DNA from: Hymenobacter jejuensis
GTDB taxonomy: Bacteria; Bacteroidota; Bacteroidia; Cytophagales; Hymenobacteraceae
Length of the DNA stretch: 64,000 bases
NCBI RefSeq assembly: GCF_006337165.1
Contig: NZ_CP040896.1
Coordinates: forward strand, 2,108,001-2,172,000
Direction of reading: 5' to 3'
Below are positions 52,831 through 60,880 of this stretch, in pieces. Under the pieces are notes generated by a model that saw nothing but the letters and a program-made list of their open reading frames with translations, made no database searches and was not told the origin of the DNA. Position numbers and translations under genes: made by a program. Each line of letters starts with the position of its first letter. The stretch's first letter is position 1.

Positions 52831-54390
52831 ATGTCTCCTATCATCCCCTCTACCTTACTGCGCCGCACCGGCACGGCCGCTCTTGCCCTGACCCTGGCCC
52901 TGACCAGCGGTTGCAAAGATTTTCTGGAAGTCGCGCCGCAGGGCCAGCTCAGCGAAGACGCCATTCGCACCGACCCCACGGCCGCCCAAAAGCTCGTTGA
53001 TGGCGTGTACAACGTCATGTACCTGGGTGGGTTTGGCCCCGATGTGCATGGCCTTCAGTATATTATCCTGACGGACATTGCTTCCGACGACGCCGACAAA
53101 GGCAGTACGCCCACCGACTATGCCGACGCCATTGGCGTGGACAACTTCACGCTGACCTCGACCAACGGCACCATCAACAATAGCTGGAACGGCTACTTCC
53201 AAGCCATATCGCGTGCCAACCAGGCCCTCGACAAAATCCCGCTGAGCCCGGCCCCGGAGGCAACCAAAAACCGACTGCTCGGGGAAGTGCGCTTCTTGCG
53301 GGGTTACTTCTACTTCAATTTGGTGCGCTTGTTCGGCGGCGTTCCGAAGCTCGACCGGGTACCGGCTACCTCGGAAATCAATAGCCCCGAGTTTCAGAAA
53401 CGCGCTACCGCTGCTGATATCTATCAGTTCATTGTCAGTGACTTACAATTTGCTGTTGACAACCTGCCGCTGAAAGGGGCCACTCAAACCGGCCGGGTTA
53501 CGAAAGCGGCTGCGCAGGGAATGCTGGCCAAGGTATACCTCTATCAGAAGAACTACCAGAAAGCCTACGAGCTGACCAACGAAATCATTACGGGTAAGTC
53601 GGGGGCATATGCTTTGTACCCAAACTACGCCGACATCTGGCGGACGCCGGGGGCCAACAGTTCCGAGTCGGTGTTTGAAGTCCAAACGGGCGTCAATGCT
53701 TCCTGCAACAACTCGGCTGTGGAGCTATACGTGGTCTGCCAAGGACCGCGCTCGGGCGGCAAAGGTGGTTGGGCCGACTTAGGGTTTGGCTTCAACACGC
53801 CGACTACAGCCCTGGTGAATGCCTACGAGCCCAACGACCTGCGCAAAGCTGGCTCCATCATTTTCATCAACCCAACGGCCCCGGCCGGGCAGCGCTCGAC
53901 GGGCACGGTGCTTTGGGACGGCTTCCGCGTGCCAAGCCAAGATTCCGTGCAAGGCTCGCGGTACAGCTACAAAGCCTACCACAGCCGCACCAAAGAGCCT
54001 AACTGCGGCAATAATGACTACCTACCCAAGAACATCCGGGTGTTGCGCTACGCCGAGGTGCTGCTCATCAACGCCGAGGCCGCGCTGCAAATCGGCAACG
54101 CCAGCACGGCCGCTACCAACCTGAATCTGGTGCGTGCCCGCGCCGGCTTGGCGCCCATTGCGGCCCCTACGCTCCAGCAAATCTGGCAGGAGCGCCGCGT
54201 AGAATTGGCTCTGGAGCACGATCGCTTCTTTGACTTGGTGCGCCAGGAAAGCGTACAGCCCGGTCGCATCGTCCCGATTTTCGCGGCCCAGGGCAAAACG
54301 TTCACAAAGGGTAAGAACGAACTCTTCCCCATCCCGCAAGCGCAAATTGACCTCAGCGGCGGTCAGCTGACGCAAAACCCTGGTTATTAA
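52831..54390 (+). CDS. SusD/RagB glycan-binding lipoprotein
   Basis: A 519-residue lipoprotein (lipobox ALTSGC, C28) with SusD/RagB features: CKDFLEVAPQGQLSEDAIRTDPTAAQKLVDGVYNVMY at the N-terminus, a central RFLRGYFYFNLVRLFGG helix, and the C-terminal LRYAEVLLINAEAALQIGNASTAATNLNLVRARAGL..IWQERRVELALEHDRFFDLVR. It caps the SusC channel and binds the target glycan. It starts 9 bp after susC and is clearly co-transcribed. Downstream a long inverted repeat separates it from the GH144-like gene, a pattern that may lower expression of the enzyme genes relative to susCD. Confidence 0.95.
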   Translation: MSPIIPSTLLRRTGTAALALTLALTSGCKDFLEVAPQGQLSEDAIRTDPTAAQKLVDGVYNVMYLGGFGPDVHGLQYIILTDIASDDADKGSTPTDYADAIGVDNFTLTSTNGTINNSWNGYFQAISRANQALDKIPLSPAPEATKNRLLGEVRFLRGYFYFNLVRLFGGVPKLDRVPATSEINSPEFQKRATAADIYQFIVSDLQFAVDNLPLKGATQTGRVTKAAAQGMLAKVYLYQKNYQKAYELTNEIITGKSGAYALYPNYADIWRTPGANSSESVFEVQTGVNASCNNSAVELYVVCQGPRSGGKGGWADLGFGFNTPTTALVNAYEPNDLRKAGSIIFINPTAPAGQRSTGTVLWDGFRVPSQDSVQGSRYSYKAYHSRTKEPNCGNNDYLPKNIRVLRYAEVLLINAEAALQIGNASTAATNLNLVRARAGLAPIAAPTLQQIWQERRVELALEHDRFFDLVRQESVQPGRIVPIFAAQGKTFTKGKNELFPIPQAQIDLSGGQLTQNPGY

Positions 54391-54424
54391 GAAGATAGCA
54401 AATAGCCAAAACTAGATTAGAAAG

Positions 54425-54559
54425 TTCCCCTCCTTTTTTCAAGGAGGGGTGGCTAGAGGCCGGGGTGGTTAGCTGAAGTTAGAAAGCTAGAACTAGTCTT
54501 CGTTCAAAGACTTTACCACCCCGCCCTTCGGGCACCCCTCCTTGAAAAAAGCAGGGGAA
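54425..54559. repeat. 47-bp-arm inverted repeat between susD and the GH144-like gene
   Basis: Left arm 54425-54471 and right arm 54513-54559 match when reversed at about 40 of 47 positions; both start with TTCCCCTCC/GC and contain CTTTTTTCAAGGAGGGGTG. It would fold into a long RNA hairpin with a 41-nt loop. Such elements recur in Hymenobacter-like genomes. Confidence 0.8.
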
Positions 54560-54615
54560 TTGCTAGCTCTAGCCTTAGTTTTTAGTCCTGCTCATGCAGT
54601 CGCCTGCACCCGTGT

Positions 54616-55977
54616 ATGAAAGCAAAAATCTTAGTCCTCTTGTGTCTGCTGCTGCCGGGGTTTGGGCATAGCCAGCAAAAGCCCGCTTCTTCAAAAGCGC
54701 CTGTCGCCGCTAAGTTTGATGCCACCAAACGGCCCCGTAACCTCACCGACGAGCAGTTGCTGGACCTCGTGCAGCGCCAGACGTTTCGGTATTTCTGGGA
54801 CTTTGGCCACCCGGTCAGCGGTATGGCCCGCGAGCGCAGCAACGTTGCCTATGATTATGGTAATGAAGTAGTTACCACAGGTGGTACGGGCTTCGGCATC
54901 ATGGCCATTATAGTGGCGGCTGACCGCAAATGGATCACCCGTGAACAGGCCGCGCAGCGTATCTATAAGATTGTCAGGTTCTTAGAAAAAGCCGATTCGT
55001 TTCACGGGGTGTTTCCGCACTGGTATAATGGCGCCACGGGCAAAGTAATCCGCTTTGGGCAGAAAGACGACGGCGCCGACATCGTGGAAACGTCCTTTCT
55101 GTTTGAAGGGCTGATCTGTGCCCGTCAGTACTTTACGGGCGAAAGCACCCTCGAAAAAGACTTGCGCAACCACATTCTGTGGATGTGGGAAAACGTCGAG
55201 TGGAACTGGCACACGCAAGGCGGGCAGAACGTGCTGTATTGGCACTGGAGCCCCAACAACGGCTGGAGCATGAACCACCAGATTCACGGTTGGAACGAGT
55301 GCCTCATTACCTACGTGCTGGCGGCCTCGTCGCCCAAATACGCCATCGATAAGAAAGTGTATGACCAGGGCTGGGCCACCGGCAACGAGTTTCGCAACGG
55401 CAAAGAGTACTACAACATTAAGCTGCCGCTCGGACCGGACTTTGGCGGGCCGCTGTTTTTTACGCACTACTCGTTTTTGGGCCTGAACCCGCACGGCCTG
55501 AAAGACCAGTATGCCGACTACTGGCAGCAGAACCAGAACCACACGCTCATCAACTACACCTACTGCGTCGAGAACCCCAAGAAATACAAGGGCTACGGCA
55601 AAAACAGCTGGGGCCTGACCGCCTCCGACAGCTACCAGGGCTACGCCGCCCACAATCCTAAAGAGGACTTAGGCGTGATTTCGCCCACGGCAGCGCTTTC
55701 GGCCATGCCCTACGCACCGGAGCAGTCGATGCTGGCCCTCAAGCACTTCTACAACGACTTGGGCGACAAGATCTGGAGTGAATACGGCTTCGTGGACGGC
55801 TTTAGCGAGCAACACAACTGGTACGCCAAGTCGCATCTGGCCATCGACCAGGGCCCGATTGTGGGCATGATCGAGAACTACCGGACAGGCCTGCTGTGGA
55901 AGCTGTTTATGAGCTCGCCGGATGTGCAGCGCGGCCTGAAAACCCTGGGTTTTGAAAGCCCACAGATCAGTAAGTAG
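54616..55977 (+). CDS. GH144-like (glucoamylase-family) glucanase, exported
   Basis: A 453-residue exported enzyme (signal peptide 1-19, GFGHSQ). The barrel is of the (alpha/alpha)6 type annotated as glucoamylase family (PF10091): TFRYFWDFGHPVSGMARERSN, VVTTGGTGFGIMAIIVAADR, HGVFPHWYNG, VETSFLFEGLICARQYF, HWSPNNGWSMNHQIHGWNECLITYVLAASSP, QGPIVGMIENYRTGLLWKLFMSSP. This set defines GH144 endo-beta-1,2-glucanases and relatives that accept other beta-glucans. Given the linked SusCD, GH43-like and GH3 genes, beta-1,2-glucan (or sophorose-type) degradation is the best inference. Confidence 0.85.
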   Translation: MKAKILVLLCLLLPGFGHSQQKPASSKAPVAAKFDATKRPRNLTDEQLLDLVQRQTFRYFWDFGHPVSGMARERSNVAYDYGNEVVTTGGTGFGIMAIIVAADRKWITREQAAQRIYKIVRFLEKADSFHGVFPHWYNGATGKVIRFGQKDDGADIVETSFLFEGLICARQYFTGESTLEKDLRNHILWMWENVEWNWHTQGGQNVLYWHWSPNNGWSMNHQIHGWNECLITYVLAASSPKYAIDKKVYDQGWATGNEFRNGKEYYNIKLPLGPDFGGPLFFTHYSFLGLNPHGLKDQYADYWQQNQNHTLINYTYCVENPKKYKGYGKNSWGLTASDSYQGYAAHNPKEDLGVISPTAALSAMPYAPEQSMLALKHFYNDLGDKIWSEYGFVDGFSEQHNWYAKSHLAIDQGPIVGMIENYRTGLLWKLFMSSPDVQRGLKTLGFESPQISK

Positions 55978-56018
55978 GTTCACATATGGCTGCTAAACTT
56001 CACCTCTCACTTACAAAT

Positions 56019-56109
56019 CTGTCATCCTGAGCTTGCGAAGGACCTTATCCCGTTTGCAAACCCGCTTTGTTTTAGCGTGATAAGGTCCTTCGCAAGCTCA
56101 AGATGACAG
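56019..56109. repeat. 31-bp-arm inverted repeat between the GH144- and GH43-like genes
   Basis: Arms 56019-56049 and 56079-56109 pair with one mismatch around a 29-nt loop; outer end CTGTCATCCTGAGCTTGCGA. The same CTGTCATCCT end borders the prfA terminator stem at 25020-25060, so both may belong to one repeat family. Confidence 0.85.
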
Positions 56110-56130
56110 GCGATGTGGTAACGCTTGTCT

Positions 56131-57900
56131 ATGAAACGACTTTGTTGTTTTCTGCTGCTTATCATCTGTTTGCAAATAATTGATTATCAATTATTTGCAC
56201 AGGGTATGTTGAATAAGAAGCAGTTGACGTATTGCAACCCGCTCAACCTGGACTACGGCTACACGCCCATCCCCAACTTCGCCGAAGCCGGCAGGCACCG
56301 CGCCACTGCCGACCCGGTAATTACCTTATACAAAGGCGATTACTACCTGTTCTCAACCAATCAATGGGGCTACTGGTGGAGCCACGATCTGTACAACTGG
56401 AAGTTCGTGTCGAAGTCGTTTTTGGAGCCGCAGCACAAAGTATACGACGACTTGTGCGCGCCCGCGGTGTTTGTGCTTGGCGATACGCTGCTGGTCTACG
56501 GTTCGACGCAGGAGAAGAACTTCCCGATTTGGATGAGCACCAACCCGAAGGCCAACGAGTGGAAGAAAGCCGTCGACCCGTTTCAGATTGGTGCCTGGGA
56601 CCCGGACTTTTTCCTCGATACCGACGGCAAGCTCTACCTCTACTGGGGAAGCTCCAATGTGTATCCGCTTTACGGTCAGCAGATTAGCCGCAAAACCTTC
56701 GCGCCCATCGGCGAGCGCCGCGAAATGTTTAAGCTCAACGACGCGCAGTTTGGCTGGCAACGCTTCGGCGAATACCTCGACAATACCTTTCTCGACCCGT
56801 TTATGGAAGGGGCTTGGATGACCAAGTACAACGGCAAGTATTACCTCCAATACGGCGCGCCCGGCACCGAATTCAGCGGCTATGCCGACGGCGTGCAAGT
56901 CAGCGACAAACCGCTGGGGCCGTTCCGGCCGCAGCCTCACAACCCCTTTGCGTACAAGCCGGGTGGTTTTGCCCGCGGGGCAGGCCACGGCAATACGTTT
57001 CAGGATGTGTGGGGCAATTGGTGGCACCTGTCCACGATGGTGATTGCGGTGAAGAACAACTTCGAGCGCCGCCTCGGCCTCTGGCCCGCCGGCTTTGATA
57101 AAGACGGCACGCTCTACAGCAACACGACCTTCGGCGACTATCCGCATTATTTGCCCACTGGCCCCCAAGACCACTTGAAGAGCCGCTTTACCGGCTGGAT
57201 GCTGCTCAACTACAACAAGCCGGTGCAGGTCTCGTCGACGCTCGGCGGCTACCTGCCCAATTACGCCGTCGACGAGAGCATCAAAACGTACTGGAGCGCG
57301 GCCACCGGCAACAAAGGTGAGTACCTCCAAACCGACCTCGGCAGCGTCAGCACGGTGCACGCCATCCAAATCAATTATGCCGATCAGGATGCCGAATTCC
57401 TTGGCAAACAGCAAGGTACGTATCACCAATACAAGCTCTACTACTCGCAGGATGGCAAAAAGTGGACGGTGCTGGTTGACAAAAGCCAGAACAAAACCGA
57501 CGTGCCACACGACTACATCGAGCTGCCCGAGCCCGTCCGGACGCGCTATTTAAAATTGGAAAACCTGCACATGCCCACCGGCAAGTTTGCGATCAGCGGG
57601 TTGCGCGTATTTGGGCAAGGTGCTGGTACTAAGCCCGATATGGTAAAAGGCCTGGTAGTGTTGCGCACCGAAAAAGACAAACGCAGCGCCTGGCTAAAAT
57701 GGACGCCCTCCGACAAAGCTTATGCTTACAACATCTACACCGGTATCGCGCCAGACAAGCTTTATACTTGCATTATGGTACACGGTCAGAACGACTACTA
57801 TTTCAAAGGCATGGACAAAGACTTGCCCTATTATTTTTCCATGGAAGCCGTCAACGAAAATGGGGTGTCGCAACGTACGCCCGTGATGGAATCGAAATGA
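56131..57900 (+). CDS. GH43-like glycosidase with F5/8C carbohydrate-binding domain, exported
   Basis: A 589-residue exported protein. The five-bladed propeller domain keeps the GH43 triad: base D61 in ATADP, D157 in GAWDPD, and acid E226 in FMEGAW. After it (about 345-490) lies an F5/8C-type domain (PNYAVDESIKTYWSAATGNKGEYLQTDLGSVSTVHAIQI..YHQYKLYYSQDGKKWTVLVDKS) and a short FN3-like end. The specificity of this GH43 branch is not known; it is often found beside GH144 and GH3 genes. The TTG at 56125 is not used; ATG 56131 starts the signal peptide, part of which is encoded by a 29-bp palindrome (56171-56199). Confidence 0.87.
   Translation: MKRLCCFLLLIICLQIIDYQLFAQGMLNKKQLTYCNPLNLDYGYTPIPNFAEAGRHRATADPVITLYKGDYYLFSTNQWGYWWSHDLYNWKFVSKSFLEPQHKVYDDLCAPAVFVLGDTLLVYGSTQEKNFPIWMSTNPKANEWKKAVDPFQIGAWDPDFFLDTDGKLYLYWGSSNVYPLYGQQISRKTFAPIGERREMFKLNDAQFGWQRFGEYLDNTFLDPFMEGAWMTKYNGKYYLQYGAPGTEFSGYADGVQVSDKPLGPFRPQPHNPFAYKPGGFARGAGHGNTFQDVWGNWWHLSTMVIAVKNNFERRLGLWPAGFDKDGTLYSNTTFGDYPHYLPTGPQDHLKSRFTGWMLLNYNKPVQVSSTLGGYLPNYAVDESIKTYWSAATGNKGEYLQTDLGSVSTVHAIQINYADQDAEFLGKQQGTYHQYKLYYSQDGKKWTVLVDKSQNKTDVPHDYIELPEPVRTRYLKLENLHMPTGKFAISGLRVFGQGAGTKPDMVKGLVVLRTEKDKRSAWLKWTPSDKAYAYNIYTGIAPDKLYTCIMVHGQNDYYFKGMDKDLPYYFSMEAVNENGVSQRTPVMESK
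56171..56199. repeat. Perfect AT-rich palindrome inside the GH43-like signal-peptide coding region
   Basis: 14-bp perfect arms TGCAAATAATTGAT / ATCAATTATTTGCA around one T. It encodes residues around LQIIDYQLFA of the signal peptide. The core TTGATTATCAA is shared with AT-rich dyads at gene ends. Confidence 0.8.
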
Positions 57901-58001
57901 CCGGTCCCAACGGAACCCCGTTCTGTCGGTAACCTACGCCGTGCTCTGCACGGCCTTACAAGTGCCCCTAGCCCTACTTTTTATAATTCCCACTTTACCC
58001 C

Positions 58002-60308
58002 ATGAAACGAATTTTCCGTACTGCCCTGCTGCTGTCGCTGGGGCTGGTGAGCCCGCAAGTGCAGGCGCAGAAACCAGGTGCAAGCGCCACGGCCAGCGAT
58101 CAGAAAATGAATCAGTTCGTTGCTGATCTGATGAAGAAGATGACGCTGGAAGAAAAGATCGGTCAACTCAACCTCGTGTCCGTTGGGTTCGACGTCACCG
58201 GACCCGTCGTCAGCAAGGATGTAGACGCAAACATTCGCAAGGGCTTGGTCGGGGCTGTGCTCAACACCTACACGCCCGTGGCGGCGCGCAAGCTCCAGCA
58301 AATGGCCGTGAAGGAGTCGCGCCTGCACATTCCGCTGATCTTTGGCTACGACGTCATCCACGGGCACCGCACCATTTTCCCGATTCCCTTGGGGCTTTCG
58401 GCTAGCTGGGACCTGCAAGCCATCGAGCGCAGCGCCCGCATTGCAGCCGAGGAAGCCTCAGCCGACGGCCTGAACTGGGTGTATTCGCCCATGGTGGATA
58501 TTGCCCGCGACCCGCGTTGGGGCCGCATTGCCGAGGGCGGCGGCGAAGACCCGTACCTGGGCTCCCTGATCGCGCGCGCCATGGTGCACGGCTACCAAGG
58601 CGACGACTTGAGCAAGAACAACACCGTGATGGCCTGCCTCAAGCACTTTGCCCTCTACGGTGCCGCCGAAGCCGGCCGCGACTACAACACCACCGACATG
58701 AGCTTGCAGCGCATGTACAACGAGTACCTGCCGCCCTACAAAGCCGCCATCGACGCGGGCGTAGGCTCGGTGATGAGTTCGTTTAACGACGTCAACGGCA
58801 TTCCGGCTACGGGCAATAAATGGCTGCTAAACACCTTGTTACGCGATGAGTGGGGCTTCAAAGGCTTCGTGGCCACCGACTACACGGCCATCAATGAGAT
58901 GATGGCGCACGGCATGGGCGACGAAAAGCAGGTATCGGCGCTGGCCCTGAATGCGGGCGTAGACCAAGATATGGTGGGAGAGGTGTTTCTGAAGAATCTG
59001 GCCCAAAACCTGAAGGAAGGTACCGTCAAGCAGGAGCAGATTGACGTGGCCTGTCAGCGCATTCTGGAAGCCAAGTACAAGCTCGGCCTGTTTCAGGATC
59101 CGTACCGCTACGCCAACGACAAGCGCGCCGCTAAAACCCTGATGAGCAAAGAGTTCGTTGAGGCATCGCGCGACATTGCGCGCAAGTGCATGGTGCTGCT
59201 CAAAAACGACAAGAACGCCTTGCCGCTGAAGAAGTCGGGCACCATTGCCTTGATTGGCCCCTTGGCCAACCGGCAGCGCGACATGATTGGCAACTGGAGC
59301 GGCGCCGGCGACTGGAAGCAGGCGGTTTCGGTGGAGCAAGGCATCAAAAACGTAGCCGGCAACGCCGTAAAAGTCGTGTATGCCCAAGGCGCCAACATCG
59401 CCGACGACCAGCAGATGATCGACCGCCTGAATGCCCACGGCGGCGAGCTCAACATCGACAAGCGCGCCCCCGAAGCCATGATTCAGGAGGCCGTGCAAGT
59501 GGCGCAGGGAGCCGATGTGGTCGTGGCCGTGGTAGGCGAGTCGCAAGGCATGACCGGCGAAGCCGCCAGCCGCGCCGACATTGGCTTGCCGGGCCAGCAG
59601 CTGGAGCTACTGAAAGCGCTAAAGAAAACCGGTAAGCCGCTGGTAATCGTGCTGATGAGCGGCCGCCCGCTCACGTTGCCATGGGAAGATAAGAATGCCG
59701 ACGCCATCCTCGAAACGTGGTTTGCAGGTACCCAGGCCGGCAACGCCATTGCCGACGTGCTGTTTGGCAGCTACAACCCCTCGGGCAAAATCACGGCTAC
59801 CTTCCCGCAGACGGTCGGGCAGATTCCGTTGTACTACAACCACAAAAACACGGGCCGCCCCTTTGCCGGCGTGGCGCTGGATAAGTATAAGTCTCGTTAT
59901 CTGGACGTTACGAACGATCCCTTGTATCCCTTTGGCTATGGCCTGAGCTACACTACGTTCACTTACTCCAAGCCGGAGCTTAGCAAAGCCACGATAAAGC
60001 CTTCGGAAGCCCTGGAAGTCAAAGTCAACCTGAAGAACACCGGCAACTACGACGGCGAGGAAGTGGCCCAGCTCTACATCCGCGACATGGTAGGCTCCAG
60101 CAGCCGCCCCGTGAAAGAGCTGAAAGGCTTTCAGAAGGTTTTCCTGAAAAAGGGCGAGAGCAAAACCCTCACCTTTCGCCTAACGGCCGAAGACCTGAAG
60201 TTTTACAACAACGATCTGAAGTTTGTCGCCGAACCTGGTGATTTTCAGGTATTTGTAGGTGGCAACTCCCGCGATGTGCAGGAGGCTAGCTTTAAGCTGG
60301 AGCAATAA
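58002..60308 (+). CDS. bglX: GH3 beta-glucosidase (BglX-like), exported
   Basis: A 768-residue exported GH3 enzyme with a signal peptide (1-22). The TIM barrel (about 35-345) holds the nucleophile D293 in GFVATDY, and KHFALYGAAEAGRDYNTT is the conserved substrate loop. The second alpha/beta sandwich domain (about 380-600) has the catalytic acid/base region, and a C-terminal FN3-like domain (about 650-760) is present, as in BglX. It removes glucosyl units from oligosaccharides in the periplasm. In a GH144 locus, cleavage of sophorose or sophoro-oligosaccharides is likely, but BglX-type enzymes accept several linkages. Last gene of the utilization locus. Confidence 0.92.
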   Translation: MKRIFRTALLLSLGLVSPQVQAQKPGASATASDQKMNQFVADLMKKMTLEEKIGQLNLVSVGFDVTGPVVSKDVDANIRKGLVGAVLNTYTPVAARKLQQMAVKESRLHIPLIFGYDVIHGHRTIFPIPLGLSASWDLQAIERSARIAAEEASADGLNWVYSPMVDIARDPRWGRIAEGGGEDPYLGSLIARAMVHGYQGDDLSKNNTVMACLKHFALYGAAEAGRDYNTTDMSLQRMYNEYLPPYKAAIDAGVGSVMSSFNDVNGIPATGNKWLLNTLLRDEWGFKGFVATDYTAINEMMAHGMGDEKQVSALALNAGVDQDMVGEVFLKNLAQNLKEGTVKQEQIDVACQRILEAKYKLGLFQDPYRYANDKRAAKTLMSKEFVEASRDIARKCMVLLKNDKNALPLKKSGTIALIGPLANRQRDMIGNWSGAGDWKQAVSVEQGIKNVAGNAVKVVYAQGANIADDQQMIDRLNAHGGELNIDKRAPEAMIQEAVQVAQGADVVVAVVGESQGMTGEAASRADIGLPGQQLELLKALKKTGKPLVIVLMSGRPLTLPWEDKNADAILETWFAGTQAGNAIADVLFGSYNPSGKITATFPQTVGQIPLYYNHKNTGRPFAGVALDKYKSRYLDVTNDPLYPFGYGLSYTTFTYSKPELSKATIKPSEALEVKVNLKNTGNYDGEEVAQLYIRDMVGSSSRPVKELKGFQKVFLKKGESKTLTFRLTAEDLKFYNNDLKFVAEPGDFQVFVGGNSRDVQEASFKLEQ

Positions 60309-60364
60309 AGAACATCAACTGCATCACGGCTGGCATTACACGCAGGCTGTGGCGCGGACAGGCA

Positions 60365-60402
60365 ATCAGGGTCGGGAGGCGGCTACGTCTTCCGGCCCTG
60401 AT
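60365..60402 (+). terminator. Hairpin after the utilization locus
   Basis: 14-bp arms 60365-60378 / 60389-60402 with G-U/mismatch positions and a 10-nt loop; a modest T-rich run (GGCTTATTTC) follows. It probably ends the susC-bglX transcript. Confidence 0.55.
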
Positions 60403-60447
60403 GGCTTATTTCAGAGGTATACTTGCCTTTCACTATCATTCATTCCA

Positions 60448-60864
60448 TTGACTTTTACTTCCATTCCCCGTCATTATTTTTCTAACGCTTTAGGGACAAT
60501 TGCTTATGTGCCTGATGCTTACGTATGCTTGCGCTGGTCTGGGCAACCCTTGAACAGTTCCGAACTCCGTGCCCTTTACATTCACACTCGCAACCTGATG
60601 GAGCACCAGCATCTATGCTGCCTGCTGGCGGACCATCGGGCCATGCTAGCTGCCCTGGACTCGGCAGACCAAGAATGGCTGCTGACCCAATGGGTGCCCG
60701 AAACGGTGTCGCGCACCTGCTATACTCACTACGCTGTGTTGCCGGCACTCGAGCCGGCCCATCGGCTGCACACGGATCCGGTGGTGCACGATTTGCGTCG
60801 TCGCCTTTCCGTTGCCCTCTTCGAGAATCCTGATCAAGCCGTTCGCTGGCTCCAGACCGCCTAA
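60448..60864 (+). CDS. STAS-like protein of unknown function
   Basis: About 138 residues, starting at a TTG (60448) that begins the motif-like FTSIPRHYFSNALGTIAYVPDAYVCLRWSG. The open frame extends back to 60259, but that part overlaps bglX in another frame and is not credible. The domain has the same order as the gene at 6011-6496: hydrophobic strands, W-S-G-Q-P turn, an S-x-E-x-R-x-x-Y helix, LLADHR, a W-L-L-x-x-W-x-P segment and a VRWL end. No function can be assigned. It is followed after 16 bp by the DUF389 gene. Confidence 0.6.
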   Translation: MTFTSIPRHYFSNALGTIAYVPDAYVCLRWSGQPLNSSELRALYIHTRNLMEHQHLCCLLADHRAMLAALDSADQEWLLTQWVPETVSRTCYTHYAVLPALEPAHRLHTDPVVHDLRRRLSVALFENPDQAVRWLQTA

Positions 60865-60880
60865 TTATGAAAAGCCGCGC

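Noticed and set aside
60259..60447. Earlier start for the STAS-like gene at 60448
   Set aside because: It would overlap the end of bglX by about 50 bp in another frame and cross the 60365-60402 hairpin.
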